A stretch of DNA of 64,000 bases from Streptomyces sp. MA5143a (lineage in GTDB: Bacteria; Actinomycetota; Actinomycetes; Streptomycetales; Streptomycetaceae), in assembly GCF_900290235.1 (NCBI RefSeq), contig NZ_OLMK01000010.1, positions 1 through 64,000 on the forward strand, in the 5' to 3' direction. Both the position numbers and the translations under genes were made by a program. Shown here piece by piece: positions 18,351 through 27,155 of this stretch (its first letter is position 1; each line of letters starts with the position of its first letter). The notes below the pieces were generated by a model. It had not been told where the DNA came from, made no database searches, and saw only the letters and a program-made list of their open reading frames with translations.

Positions 18351-18370
18351 TTGTCTACAGTATGGAAGTT
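18351..18370. promoter_or_regulatory. Oxalate/formate regulon operator candidate, site A
   Basis: TTGTCTACAGTATGGAAGTT, with core TACAGTATG, lies 70-89 bp upstream of the panE/fdh start and in the divergent gap before the lipoprotein gene. It closely matches sites near 48970 and 21901-21928; the AT-rich stretch AATATGTCGACGAAATATTG precedes it. The putative regulator is the GntR protein at 22008. Confidence 0.6.
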
Positions 18371-18493
18371 GACCCGGCAAGGGTGCGCGCGACGACTGGA
18401 ACCGATCGCCCCCGGACGTGCTCCCTCGGCTTTGGTCCCGGACATGTCCATGTCCTAGGGTTCCCGGGCGAGAACGATCAACGGGGTGAACGA

Positions 18494-19195
18494 ATGCGCG
18501 TGACAAGGGCCTTGGCGGCCGCGGTGGCCGCCGCTGCGATGGTCGTGTCCCTGGCCGGATGCGACGACAAGGACCAGGCCGGCACGAGCCCGGTCGGCAG
18601 GGAGCGGGCCGGTGAGGACCGAGCCGGTGAGGACCAGGCCGACGAGTCCGTCGTGACCGGGCAGCGCAACGGAGGTGCCACGAGTGACCTGCCGGGCGGG
18701 CTGACCACACGGCAGAAGCTCATGCTCGACAACCTCCCGGAGTCCGGGGCGGTCATGGCGGCCGGTGAGTACCTCCAGCGGTTCACGACCTGCGAGCGGT
18801 ACAGCATCGATCCGGCCGACACCCGCTACTACCCCATGGACGAGGAGTTCGACGAGAGCTGGGGCGTGCGCTTCCGCGGCACCTGCGACGACGCGGGCGA
18901 CAGCTACATCCGTGTCTTCTGGACCGGGACGGACGGCATGAAGACCTTCCAGGAGGCCTACCGCGCCGACATCGCCGAGCGGGTCAAGAAGTCACCGAGC
19001 GCGGGCATCGACGGCGGCTTCGCCATCGGCAGGGACTTCGCGGTGATCGCGCCGGACCCCGACACCGTGCGGCAGCTGTCCTCGTCGTTCCTGCTGGTCC
19101 TCAACTGCAACCCGAACTTCGAGCCCGTCGGCGACACGAGCACCGCGCCCGCACAGGTGGACGGGTGTGTGCTGACGGACGACTTCACCGACTGA
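18494..19195 (+). CDS. Predicted secreted lipoprotein, function unknown
   Basis: 233 aa. An N-terminal signal peptide with lipobox (VVSLAGC, Cys at about 24) predicts lipidation and attachment outside the membrane. A charged linker (repeats of RAGED, about 38-55) is followed by a compact domain with four Cys (RFTTCERYSID, RFRGTCDD, LVLNCNPNF, VDGCVLTD). I do not recognise the domain. The ATG at 18494 gives a proper signal peptide. It is divergent from the broken panE/fdh operon and upstream of the OFA transporter, but sequence does not link it to either. Confidence 0.8.
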   Translation: MRVTRALAAAVAAAAMVVSLAGCDDKDQAGTSPVGRERAGEDRAGEDQADESVVTGQRNGGATSDLPGGLTTRQKLMLDNLPESGAVMAAGEYLQRFTTCERYSIDPADTRYYPMDEEFDESWGVRFRGTCDDAGDSYIRVFWTGTDGMKTFQEAYRADIAERVKKSPSAGIDGGFAIGRDFAVIAPDPDTVRQLSSSFLLVLNCNPNFEPVGDTSTAPAQVDGCVLTDDFTD

Positions 19196-19225
19196 GCTGT
19201 CCCGCACGACCGTTCGGCGCGCGTC

Positions 19226-19254
19226 GCATACCGTTCACCGCATACGGTCGACGC
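19226..19254. promoter_or_regulatory. Oxalate/formate regulon operator candidate, site D
   Basis: Two repeats, GCATACCGT (19226-19234) and GCATACGGTCGACGC (19240-19254), sit 44-72 bp upstream of the OFA transporter start. The second closely matches GCATACAGTCGACGC at 48955-48969 upstream of oxc. Confidence 0.6.
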
Positions 19255-19297
19255 GCCGCCTTCTCAACTTCCCCGTCACTCCCTACCGTCCGGGATC

Positions 19298-20632
19298 ATG
19301 AGTCCCCCCGTCGCGCCCGTGGGCTGGAGCCGCTGGCTCGTTCCCCCCGCCGCCCTCTCCGTCCATCTCTCCATCGGACAGGCCTACGCCTGGAGCGTGT
19401 TCAAGCCGCCGCTCGAATCCGCGCTCGGCCTCAGCGGCACACAGAGCGCGCTGCCCTTCCAACTCGGCATCGTCATGCTGGGGCTGTCCGCCGCGTTCGG
19501 CGGGACGCTCGTCGAGCGCAACGGGCCGCGCTGGGCCATGACCGTGGCCCTGATCTGCTTCTCCTCCGGTTTTCTGATCGCCTCCCTGGGCGCGGCCACC
19601 GAGCAGTACTGGCTGATCGTCTTCGGCTACGGCTTCGTCGGCGGCATCGGCCTCGGTATCGGCTACATCTCGCCCGTGTCCACCCTGATCAAGTGGTTCC
19701 CCGACAGACCCGGCATGGCCACCGGCATCGCCATCATGGGCTTCGGCGGCGGCGCGCTGATCGCCTCGCCGTGGTCCGCGCAGATGCTGGAGTCCTTCGG
19801 CGCGGACTCCTCCGGGATCGCCGTCGCCTTCCTCGTCCACGGACTGTCGTACGCCGTGTTCATGACCCTCGGGGTGCTGCTCGTGCGGGTGCCACGCGGC
19901 GAGAAGCCCGTCCGGAGCGGACCGAGCGCCTTCGAGGGCCCGCAGGTCTCGGCCCGCGACGCCATCCGCACCCCGCAGTTCTGGTGCCTGTGGGTCATCC
20001 TCTGCATGAACGTGTCCGCGGGCATCGGCATCCTGGAGAAGGCCGCCCCGATGATCACGGACTTCTTCGCCGAGTCCTCCACCCCGGTCTCGGCCGGCGC
20101 GGCGGCCGGGTTCGTGGCGCTCCTGTCGGCGGCCAACATGGCGGGCCGCATCACCTGGTCGTCGACCTCCGACCTGATCGGACGCAAGAACATCTACCGC
20201 GTCTACCTCGGCGTCGGCGCCCTGATGTACCTGCTCATCGCGCAGTTCGGCGACTCCTCCAAGCCGCTGTTCATCGTCTGCGCCCTGGTGATCCTCTCCT
20301 TCTACGGCGGCGGCTTCGCCACCATTCCCGCCTACCTCAAGGACCTCTTCGGCACCTACCAGGTCGGCGCCATCCACGGTCGGCTGCTCACCGCCTGGTC
20401 CACCGCCGGCGTCCTCGGCCCGCTGATCGTCAACTGGATCGCCGACCGCCAGGAGGAGGCGGGCAGGAGCGGCCCCGACCTCTACGGCATGTCCTTCTTC
20501 ATCATGATCGGCCTGCTCGTCGTCGGCTTCGTCGCCAACGAACTGGTCCGGCCCGTCCACCCCCGCTTCCACGTCCCCGCCCCGAGGGAGGCCGCCGATG
20601 TCGTCCAGCGACAGCAGCCCGAATCAGCCTGA
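19298..20632 (+). CDS. OFA-family MFS transporter (oxalate/formate antiporter-like)
   Basis: 444-aa, 12-helix major facilitator of the OFA family, predicted to move oxalate, formate or a related small carboxylate. Typical features: AYAWSVFKPPLE in helix 1, the loop 2-3 region, GIGLGIGYISPVSTLIKWFPDRPGMATG and, in the second half, WSSTSDLIGRKN. ATG at 19298. A 45-codon gene overlaps its 3' end. The operator-like repeats upstream match those of the oxalate genes at 48.9 kb, supporting a role in the same physiology; substrate specificity is inferred. Confidence 0.88.
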   Translation: MSPPVAPVGWSRWLVPPAALSVHLSIGQAYAWSVFKPPLESALGLSGTQSALPFQLGIVMLGLSAAFGGTLVERNGPRWAMTVALICFSSGFLIASLGAATEQYWLIVFGYGFVGGIGLGIGYISPVSTLIKWFPDRPGMATGIAIMGFGGGALIASPWSAQMLESFGADSSGIAVAFLVHGLSYAVFMTLGVLLVRVPRGEKPVRSGPSAFEGPQVSARDAIRTPQFWCLWVILCMNVSAGIGILEKAAPMITDFFAESSTPVSAGAAAGFVALLSAANMAGRITWSSTSDLIGRKNIYRVYLGVGALMYLLIAQFGDSSKPLFIVCALVILSFYGGGFATIPAYLKDLFGTYQVGAIHGRLLTAWSTAGVLGPLIVNWIADRQEEAGRSGPDLYGMSFFIMIGLLVVGFVANELVRPVHPRFHVPAPREAADVVQRQQPESA

Positions 20633-20735
20633 CCGGCGCCCACTGATCGTCTTCGCCTGGCTGTGGGTGGGCGTTCCGCTCGCCTACGGACTGTACGAAC
20701 TCGTACGAAAGGCCACGCAACTGTTCACCGCATAA
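20598..20735 (+). CDS. Small single-helix membrane partner of the OFA transporter
   Basis: 45-aa protein starting ATG 20598, overlapping the transporter's last 35 bp in another frame. A polar N-terminus (MSSSDSSPNQPDRRP) is followed by one hydrophobic helix (LIVFAWLWVGVPLAYGLYEL) and a basic tail. The GAGGGAGG upstream lies inside the transporter gene. Small partners of this type next to OFA/MFS genes are known in actinobacteria as MFS small subunits (recalled, not searched). Overlap and helix support a real gene. Confidence 0.75.
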   Translation: MSSSDSSPNQPDRRPLIVFAWLWVGVPLAYGLYELVRKATQLFTA

Positions 20736-20885
20736 CTGCTCGGACGAGTACATGGATGTCCAGAGGTCTGACAGAAGCCCACAACATGGGTTCGTCTTTA
20801 CTGTCGCCTCACTCGCCCCCTTACCCGTGGGTCACTGCGCAGACTGGTGAATCCCGCTGACCACAGGCTATGAGGGGGAACACCC

Positions 20886-21836
20886 ATGATCGGCTCGCGC
20901 ATCGCCGCCGTCGGCCACTACCAGCCCGCCAAGGTGCTCACCAACAAGGACCTGGCGGGCATGGTCGACACCAGTGACGAGTGGATCACGACCCGTGTGG
21001 GCATCCGCACCCGGCACATCGCAGGACCCGACGAACCCGTCGACGAGCTGGCCGGGCACGCCGCCGCCAAGGCGCTCGCGACGGCCGGGCTCGCCGCCGC
21101 CGACATCGACCTCGTGGTCGTCGCCACCTCCACGGCCGTCGACCGCTCCCCGAACATGGCCGCCCGGGTCGCCCGCCGGCTCGGCATCCCCTCCCCGGCC
21201 ACGATGGACATCAACGTCGTCTGCGCCGGCTTCACCCACGCCCTCGCCACCGCCGACCACGCCGTCCGCGCGGGCGGGGCCACCCGGGTGCTCGTCATCG
21301 GTGCCGACAAGATGTCCGAGGTGACGGACTGGACCGACCGTACGACCTGTGTGCTCGTCGGGGACGGCGCGGGCGCGGCGGTCGTCGAGGCGACCGACCC
21401 CGCCACCGGGGCGCCCGGCATCGGCCCGGTGCTGTGGGGCTCGGTGCCCGAGATGGGCCACGCGGTACGGATCGAGGGGACGCCCGCTCGGTTCGCCCAG
21501 GAGGGGCAGAGCGTCTACCGCTGGGCCACGACCAAGCTGCCGCCCATCGCGCGCGCCGCCTGCGAGAAGGCCGGGCTCGCCCCCGCCGACCTCGCCGCGG
21601 TCGTCCTGCACCAGGCCAACCTGCGCATCATCGAGCCCCTCGCGGAGAAGATCGGCGCCGTCAACGCCGTCGTCGCCCGGGATGTCACCGAGTCCGGCAA
21701 CACCTCGGCCGCGAGCATCCCGCTCGCCTTCTCCAAGCTCGTCGAACGCGGCGAGATCTCCAGCGGTGACCCCGTGCTGCTGTTCGGCTTCGGCGGAAAC
21801 CTGTCGTACGCCGGGCAGGTCGTCCGCTGCCCCTGA
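20886..21836 (+). CDS. 3-oxoacyl-ACP synthase III-like enzyme (FabH/KAS III family)
   Basis: 316-aa thiolase-fold condensing enzyme. The Cys-His-Asn triad is visible: Cys in INVVCAGFTHAL, His in VLHQANLRI and Asn in ESGNTSAASIP; it ends with the FGFGGNLSYAG glycine loop. Family length is normal. The ATG at 20886 has GAGGGGGAA upstream. It stands alone between the OFA transporter and the GntR regulator, not in a fatty-acid operon, so it is more likely a specialised acyl-CoA/acyl-ACP condensing or transfer enzyme than the housekeeping FabH. Substrate unknown. Confidence 0.9.
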   Translation: MIGSRIAAVGHYQPAKVLTNKDLAGMVDTSDEWITTRVGIRTRHIAGPDEPVDELAGHAAAKALATAGLAAADIDLVVVATSTAVDRSPNMAARVARRLGIPSPATMDINVVCAGFTHALATADHAVRAGGATRVLVIGADKMSEVTDWTDRTTCVLVGDGAGAAVVEATDPATGAPGIGPVLWGSVPEMGHAVRIEGTPARFAQEGQSVYRWATTKLPPIARAACEKAGLAPADLAAVVLHQANLRIIEPLAEKIGAVNAVVARDVTESGNTSAASIPLAFSKLVERGEISSGDPVLLFGFGGNLSYAGQVVRCP

Positions 21837-21900
21837 GCACCGCCCCGGTGGTGATGTGACGAGACGGACGCGTCAACTCCCTGGCCCATGGGGCTCGTAG

Positions 21901-21981
21901 ACTGTAGACGAAAGACAATCCATACTGGCTGTTGACTTCGACTTTCCAGTACGGGCCGTTGACTTTCCGTGTGCAGTACAC
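21901..21981. promoter_or_regulatory. Operator cluster upstream of gntR, site B
   Basis: Four related elements: ACTGTAGAC (21901), CCATACTGG (21920), CCAGTACGG (21946) and GCAGTACAC (21973). The last two lie within an imperfect direct repeat beginning GTTGACTT. On the opposite strand the first two read GTCTACAGT and CCAGTATGG, matching site A. The arrangement suggests autoregulation by the GntR protein. Confidence 0.55.
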
Positions 21982-22007
21982 CCAGTGGTGCTCTGGAGGG
22001 GGACCCG

Positions 22008-22685
22008 ATGTTGTCGACAGGACTGCCGCAAGGGACCGTGCCCAAGCTCGAACGCCCCGGCCCGCTGCGCGACCGTGTCTACGAGGCCCTGCTCGAACTG
22101 ATCACCACCCGCGCCCTGCGCCCCGGCCAGCACCTGGTCGAGAGCGAACTCGCCGGCCACCTCGGGGTGTCCCGGCAGCCGGTCCGCGAGGCCCTCCAGC
22201 GGCTGAACACCGAGGGCTGGGTCGACCTGAGGCCCGCGCAGGGCGCGTTCGTGCACGAGCCGACGGAGGAGGAGGCCGACCAACTCCTCACCGTCCGCAC
22301 CCTGTTGGAGGCGGAGGCGGCCCGCCTCGCTGCGGCGAACGCCGGTACGGCGGGGATCACGGCGCTGGAGGAACTCTGTGCGGAGGGAGAGCGGGCCGTC
22401 GACGCGGACGACGTGGACGCCGCCGTCGCGATGAACGCCCGCTTCCACACGAAGGTCATGGAACTCGCCGGCAACACGGTCCTCGCCGAACTCGCCGCCC
22501 AGGTCGACCGCCGCGTCCGCTGGTACTACACGCCGGTCGCCCGGCAGCGCGGCCACCAGTCCTGGATCGAACACCGCGCACTGATCGCGGCGATCTCGGC
22601 CCGCGACGAACAGCGGGCGACGGAGGTCATGCGGGCGCACACGGAGCACACCCGCAAGACGTACCACGAGCGCCCTCGCCCGTAG
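22008..22685 (+). CDS. GntR-family regulator, FCD (FadR) subfamily
   Basis: 225 aa. Winged HTH at about residues 15-80 (LRDRVYEALLELITT, GQHLVESELAGHLGVSRQPVREALQRL), then an all-helical FCD effector domain (about 90-215). The effector domain carries the metal/ligand-binding pattern with Asp/His residues (ARFHTKVMELAGN and IEHRALIAAISARD). FCD regulators usually sense small carboxylates. The ATG at 22008 is preceded by GGAGGGG. The frame extends to 21969 but that part runs into operator-like DNA. It probably controls the oxalate/formate loci of the window through the CATACNGTATG sites. Confidence 0.92.
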   Translation: MLSTGLPQGTVPKLERPGPLRDRVYEALLELITTRALRPGQHLVESELAGHLGVSRQPVREALQRLNTEGWVDLRPAQGAFVHEPTEEEADQLLTVRTLLEAEAARLAAANAGTAGITALEELCAEGERAVDADDVDAAVAMNARFHTKVMELAGNTVLAELAAQVDRRVRWYYTPVARQRGHQSWIEHRALIAAISARDEQRATEVMRAHTEHTRKTYHERPRP

Positions 22686-22692
22686 CGCCGGG

Positions 22693-22806
22693 TCAGGACT
22701 CCGTCGCCGACAGGTCGAAGGTGGCGACGCCCCGATGGCTGAGGGCCACCAGGGCTTCGGGGCCGTCGAAGGCCCCACCGAAGCCGGTCACGCAAGCCGT
22801 GGCCCC
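22693..22806 (-). pseudogene. C-terminal remnant of a deleted gene
   Basis: 38 codons read as a plausible protein end (TGFGGAFDGPEALVALSHRG then VATFDLSATES) and are closed upstream by an in-frame stop at 22807-22809, with no start. The pattern resembles the last blade of a beta-propeller, but this is only an impression. Confidence 0.35.
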
Positions 22807-22809
22807 TCA

Positions 22810-23093
22810 TGAAGCCGTCGCTGTGTCCATGCCGGTTTCGTATACCCGTCCGAGGCGTCGTACCAAGCAAACCGCCCTGGCCTGGGCTGATTCAAGGCTC
22901 TGTGATCACGTGGGTCCGAGACGCGGTGGTAACCGGACGCTTCTTTGTCCTGCGAGTGGAGAAAGTAGGCGGCAATCTGTGCGCAACTTCTTCCCAGTCG
23001 GGGTGACCGCTGCTACGTTCCCTGCGAAAGCAAGCCACCCTGAGGTGGCCGGAACCCAGCGCGACACAGGCCGGTTGAGGCGGGGAGGGGCTC
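22810..23093. other. Intergenic region, promoter of the ROK gene
   Basis: Noncoding on both strands. It becomes less GC-rich between 22900 and 23040, consistent with the promoter for the ROK regulator. No repeat or hairpin stands out. Confidence 0.4.
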
Positions 23094-24284
23094 GTGAGAC
23101 GGATGACGGCTCGTCCCGCGAACGCGCATCAGGCACGCCTGCTGAAGCTGTTGCGGGACGGCGGACCCCACTCCCGCGCACAGCTCGGCGACCGCGTCGA
23201 CCTCTCCCGGTCGAAGCTGGCCGTCGAGGTGGACCGGCTGCTGGAGACGGGTCTGGTGGTGGCCGACGGGCTCGCCGCCTCGCGCGGCGGCCGACGCTCG
23301 CACAACATCCGGCTCGCCCCCGGGCTCCGCTTCCTCGGCGTCGACATCGGCGCCACCTCCATCGATGTGGCCGTCACCAACGCCGAGTTGGAGATCCTCG
23401 GTCACATCAACCAGCCCATGGACGTCCGGGACGGCCCCGTCGCCGTCTTCGAGCAGGTCCTCTCCATGGCCGCCAAGCTGAGGGCCTCGGGGCTCGCGGA
23501 AGGGTTCGACGGCGCCGGCATCGGCGTCCCCGGACCGGTCCGCTTCCCCGAGGGCGTCCCGGTGGCCCCGCCGATCATGCCCGGCTGGGACGGGTTCCCG
23601 GTGCGCGAGGCGCTCAGCCAGGAACTCGGCTGCCCGGTGATGGTCGACAACGACGTGAACCTGATGGCGATGGGGGAGCAGCACGCGGGCGTGGCCCGTT
23701 CCGTGGGCGACTTCCTCTGCGTCAAGATCGGCACCGGCATCGGCTGCGGCATCGTCGCCGGCGGCGAGGTCCACCGCGGTACGACGGGCAGCGCCGGCGA
23801 CATAGGCCATATCCTCGCCGTGCCGGACGGCCGCCCCTGCGCCTGCGGCAACCGGGGCTGCCTGGAGGCCCACTTCAGTGGCGCCGCGCTCGCCCGCGAC
23901 GCCAAGGAGGCCGCCCAGCAGGGCCTCTCGGTGGAGCTGGCCTCCCGGCTGGAGACCAACGGCACCCTGACCGCCGTCGACGTCGCCGCCGCGGCCGCCG
24001 CCGGTGACGCCACCGCCCTCGACCTGATACGCGAGGGCGGCAACCGCACCGGCCAGGTCATCGCCGGACTCGTCAGCTTCTTCAACCCCGGCCTGGTGGT
24101 GATCGGCGGCGGGGTGACCGGCCTCGGCCACACCCTCCTCGCCGCCATCCGCACCCAGGTCTACCGCCAGTCCCTGCCCCTCGCGACCGGCAACCTGCCC
24201 ATCGTGCTGGGGGAGTTGGGGCCCACCGCCGGAGTGATCGGCGCGGCCCGCCTCATCAGCGACCACCTGTTCTCACCCGCGTAA
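23094..24284 (+). CDS. ROK-family transcriptional regulator
   Basis: 396 aa. N-terminal winged HTH (about residues 8-65: NAHQARLLKLLRDGG, SRAQLGDRVDLSRSKL), then the sugar-kinase-like ROK fold. The fold shows the ATP-type loop FLGVDIGATSIDVAV, the DNDVN box and the ROK signature with zinc Cys cluster CACGNRGCLEAHFSG. GTG start at 23094 with GGGGAGGGG upstream (ATG at 23103 possible). It directly precedes the sugar ABC operon and most likely represses it until the transported sugar or a derivative binds. Confidence 0.93.
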   Translation: MRRMTARPANAHQARLLKLLRDGGPHSRAQLGDRVDLSRSKLAVEVDRLLETGLVVADGLAASRGGRRSHNIRLAPGLRFLGVDIGATSIDVAVTNAELEILGHINQPMDVRDGPVAVFEQVLSMAAKLRASGLAEGFDGAGIGVPGPVRFPEGVPVAPPIMPGWDGFPVREALSQELGCPVMVDNDVNLMAMGEQHAGVARSVGDFLCVKIGTGIGCGIVAGGEVHRGTTGSAGDIGHILAVPDGRPCACGNRGCLEAHFSGAALARDAKEAAQQGLSVELASRLETNGTLTAVDVAAAAAAGDATALDLIREGGNRTGQVIAGLVSFFNPGLVVIGGGVTGLGHTLLAAIRTQVYRQSLPLATGNLPIVLGELGPTAGVIGAARLISDHLFSPA

Positions 24285-24285
24285 C

Positions 24286-24301
24286 CGCTCCGTACGGAGC
24301 G
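24286..24301. promoter_or_regulatory. Perfect 16-bp palindrome between ROK and ABC operon
   Basis: CGCTCCGTACGGAGCG begins one base after the ROK stop and is 142 bp before the ABC ATPase ATG. It may be a ROK operator or a short terminator. The remaining gap is a CTGCC-rich low-complexity stretch. Confidence 0.5.
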
Positions 24302-24442
24302 ATCACCAGCACAGCGCCCTGCTCGGCTGCCCCATCCTGCTTCGCCCTGCCCCACCCCGCTCTGCTCTGCCCTGCCCGAACGCGCCTGCCCCGCAGGCTG
24401 ATTCGCCCTGCAACCGGCCCGCACGCCCGCCAAGGGGAACTC

Positions 24443-26089
24443 ATGGCACCAGAATTACCGCTGCTCACCATGTCCGGCATCACCAAGTCGTTCCCCGGCG
24501 TCCGGGCCCTCGACGGCGTCGACCTCGATGTGCAGGCGGGGGAGGTCCACTGCCTGCTCGGTCAGAACGGCGCCGGCAAGTCCACCCTGATCAAGGTGCT
24601 CGCGGGCGCCCACCAGCCCGACGGCGGCACCATCGGCTGGCGGGGGGAGCCCGTCACCCTCAAGTCGCCGATCGCCGCCATGCGGTTGGGCATCGCGACC
24701 ATCTACCAGGAACTGGACCTGGTGGAGCATCTCTCCGTGGCCGAGAACGTGCATCTTGGGCACGAGCCGACGACCGCCGGATTCGTCGTCCGGGGCAAGG
24801 CGGCACGCGCCTCGACCGCCGCCCTGCTGAAACGCCTCGGGCACCCCGAGATCGATCCGGCGCGGCTCGTCGGTGAACTCTCCGCCGCCCAGCAGCAGAT
24901 CGTCTCCATGGCGCGGGCGCTCTCCCACGACGTACGCCTCATCGTGATGGACGAGCCGTCCGCCGCCCTCGACCCCGACGAGGTCGACAACCTGTTCAGG
25001 ATCGTGGGGGACCTGACCGCCGACGGGGTCGCCGTCGTCTACATCTCGCACCGGCTGGAGGAGATCCGCCGGATCGGCGACCGGGTGACCGTACTGAAGG
25101 ACGGCCGGGCCGTGGCCGGCGGACTGCCCGCGAAGTCGACGCCGACCCGCGAGGTCGTGGCGCTGATGACGGGACGGAACGTCGAGTACGTCTTCCCGGA
25201 CCGACCGCCCGCCCCGCCGCCGGAGGCCACCGCGCCCGTACTGGAGGTGCGGGGGCTGGCCCGTGACGGGGAGTTCGAGGCCCTCGACCTCGACGTCCGG
25301 CCCGGGGAGATCGTGGGCCTCGCCGGACTCGTCGGCTCCGGACGCTCCGAGATCCTGGAGACGATCTACGGCGCCCGCAGGCCCTCCGCGGGAGAGGTCC
25401 GCGTCGACGGGCGGCCGCTGCGGACCGGCAGCGTACGGGCCGCCGTACGCGCCGGGCTCGGGCTCGCCCCCGAGGAACGCAAGGCGCAGGCGCTGCTGAT
25501 GCTGGAGTCGGTCACGAGGAACGTGTCGGTGTCGACGATGTCCCGCTTCGCCCGCGTCGGCTGGATCGACCGGGGCGCCGAGCACCGGGCCGCCCGCGCC
25601 GCGACCCGCGAGCTGTCCCTGCGCCCGGACAACCCCGCCGTCCCCGTCCGCACCCTCTCCGGCGGCAACCAGCAGAAGGCGGTCCTCGCCCGCTGGCTGC
25701 TGCGCGGCTGCCGGGTGCTGCTGCTGGACGAGCCCACCCGGGGCGTCGACGTGGGTGCCCGCGCCGAGCTGTACGCGGTGGTGCGGCGCCTCGCCGACGA
25801 GGGCCTCGCCGTGCTGCTCGTCTCCAGCGAGGTCCCCGAAGTCCTCGGCCTCGCCGACCGCGTGCTCGTGCTGCGCGAGGGCCGGGTCGTGCACACCGCG
25901 CCCGCCCGCGAACTCGACGAACACCGCGTCCTCGACCTCGTGATGGAAGGAAGCCCCGTGGCAAGTGCAGCCAGTCCCGCCGGTGCGGGCAGTCCGGTGA
26001 CCGGCACGGGCGGTCCAGTGCCCGGCGCGGCCGACCAGGTGTCCGGCGTCACCGGCCCGGCGACCGGCGACGGGAGGACGGCATCATGA
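24443..26089 (+). CDS. CUT2-type sugar ABC importer, double ATP-binding protein
   Basis: 548 aa with two fused nucleotide-binding domains, the hallmark of ribose/galactose/inositol (RbsA/MglA-type) importers. Domain 1: Walker A GQNGAGKST, signature LSAAQQQ, Walker B LIVMDEPSAAL. Domain 2: degenerate P-loop GLVGSGRSE, signature LSGGNQQK, Walker B VLLLDEPTRGVD. The last about 45 residues form an unusual low-complexity Gly/Ser/Ala/Pro/Val tail. Start ATG 24443 with CAAGGGGAA upstream; its stop overlaps the permease start (ATGA). Energises uptake of a monosaccharide or polyol. Confidence 0.95.
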   Translation: MAPELPLLTMSGITKSFPGVRALDGVDLDVQAGEVHCLLGQNGAGKSTLIKVLAGAHQPDGGTIGWRGEPVTLKSPIAAMRLGIATIYQELDLVEHLSVAENVHLGHEPTTAGFVVRGKAARASTAALLKRLGHPEIDPARLVGELSAAQQQIVSMARALSHDVRLIVMDEPSAALDPDEVDNLFRIVGDLTADGVAVVYISHRLEEIRRIGDRVTVLKDGRAVAGGLPAKSTPTREVVALMTGRNVEYVFPDRPPAPPPEATAPVLEVRGLARDGEFEALDLDVRPGEIVGLAGLVGSGRSEILETIYGARRPSAGEVRVDGRPLRTGSVRAAVRAGLGLAPEERKAQALLMLESVTRNVSVSTMSRFARVGWIDRGAEHRAARAATRELSLRPDNPAVPVRTLSGGNQQKAVLARWLLRGCRVLLLDEPTRGVDVGARAELYAVVRRLADEGLAVLLVSSEVPEVLGLADRVLVLREGRVVHTAPARELDEHRVLDLVMEGSPVASAASPAGAGSPVTGTGGPVPGAADQVSGVTGPATGDGRTAS

Positions 26090-27105
26090 CCCAGCACGCC
26101 TCCCCGCCCCGCGACGGCACCGACAAGGTGACCCCGGTCGCCGAACCGCCCGCCTGGCGCACCGTCCTCTTCCGCGCCGACGTCCGCACCCTCTCCCTCC
26201 TCGGTGTCCTCGCCGCGCTGATCGTCATCGGCGGCCTCACCAAGCCCGACGAGTTCCTCGACACCCGCAACCTCCAACTCGTCCTCACCCAGGCCTCGGT
26301 GATCGGTGTCGTCACCGTCGGCATGACCTTCGTCATCACCTCCGGAGGCATCGACCTGTCGGTGGGCGCGATCGTCGCCCTGGCCTCCGTGTGGGCCACG
26401 ACCGTCGCCACCCAGGAGTACGGCTTCGCCGGCATCCTCTTCACCGCGGTGATCGTCGGCGTCGGATGCGGCATGGTCAACGGACTGCTCATCGCGTACG
26501 GCGGGATGGTCCCCTTCATCGCCACCCTCGCCATGCTCGCCTCCGCCCGCGGACTCGCCCTCCAGATCACCGACGGCAAGACCCAGATCGTCGAGGTGCA
26601 GGGCGTCCTCGACCTCGGTGAGCGCGACGCGTACGTCCTCGGCATCCCGCCCCTGGTCCTCGTCTTCGCGGTCGTGACCGTCATCGGCTGGCTCGTCCTC
26701 AACCGCACGACGTTCGGCCGGCGCACCGTCGCCGTCGGCGGCAACGCGGAGGCCGCCCGGCTCGCGGGCATCGACGTCCGCCGCCAGCGCCTCTACCTCT
26801 ATCTGCTCTCCGGGCTGTGCTGCGGCATCGCCGCGTTCCTGCTGATCGTGCTGGCCGGCTCGGGCCAGAACACCAACGGCAACCTCTACGAACTCGACGC
26901 CATCGCCGCCGCGATCATCGGCGGAACCCTGCTCACCGGCGGCCGGGGCACCATCACCGGCTCCGTGCTCGGCGTCCTGATCTTCACCACGATCACCAAC
27001 ATCTTCGCGCTGAACAACCTCCAGAGCGACGTCCAGCAGATCGCCAAGGGCGCGATCATCGTCGCCGCGGTCCTCGTCCAGCGACGCACGGCCAGCACGA
27101 CCTGA
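26086..27105 (+). CDS. CUT2-type sugar ABC importer permease
   Basis: 339-aa integral membrane protein of the RbsC type with about ten helices. Family motifs: TVGMTFVITSGGIDLSVGAI and, late in the protein, AAAIIGGTLLTGGRGTITGS. Translationally coupled to the ATPase by ATGA overlap, followed after 50 bp by the binding-protein gene. Forms the homodimeric pore. Confidence 0.95.
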   Translation: MTQHASPPRDGTDKVTPVAEPPAWRTVLFRADVRTLSLLGVLAALIVIGGLTKPDEFLDTRNLQLVLTQASVIGVVTVGMTFVITSGGIDLSVGAIVALASVWATTVATQEYGFAGILFTAVIVGVGCGMVNGLLIAYGGMVPFIATLAMLASARGLALQITDGKTQIVEVQGVLDLGERDAYVLGIPPLVLVFAVVTVIGWLVLNRTTFGRRTVAVGGNAEAARLAGIDVRRQRLYLYLLSGLCCGIAAFLLIVLAGSGQNTNGNLYELDAIAAAIIGGTLLTGGRGTITGSVLGVLIFTTITNIFALNNLQSDVQQIAKGAIIVAAVLVQRRTASTT

Positions 27106-27155
27106 CCCACACGACCTGACCCACCGAAGAGTCCCCACCGGAAAGGTCCACCGCC

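Noticed and set aside
20886..21836. KAS III gene as part of a polyketide or fatty acid cluster
   Set aside because: No ACP, reductase, dehydratase or malonyl transferase genes are near it.
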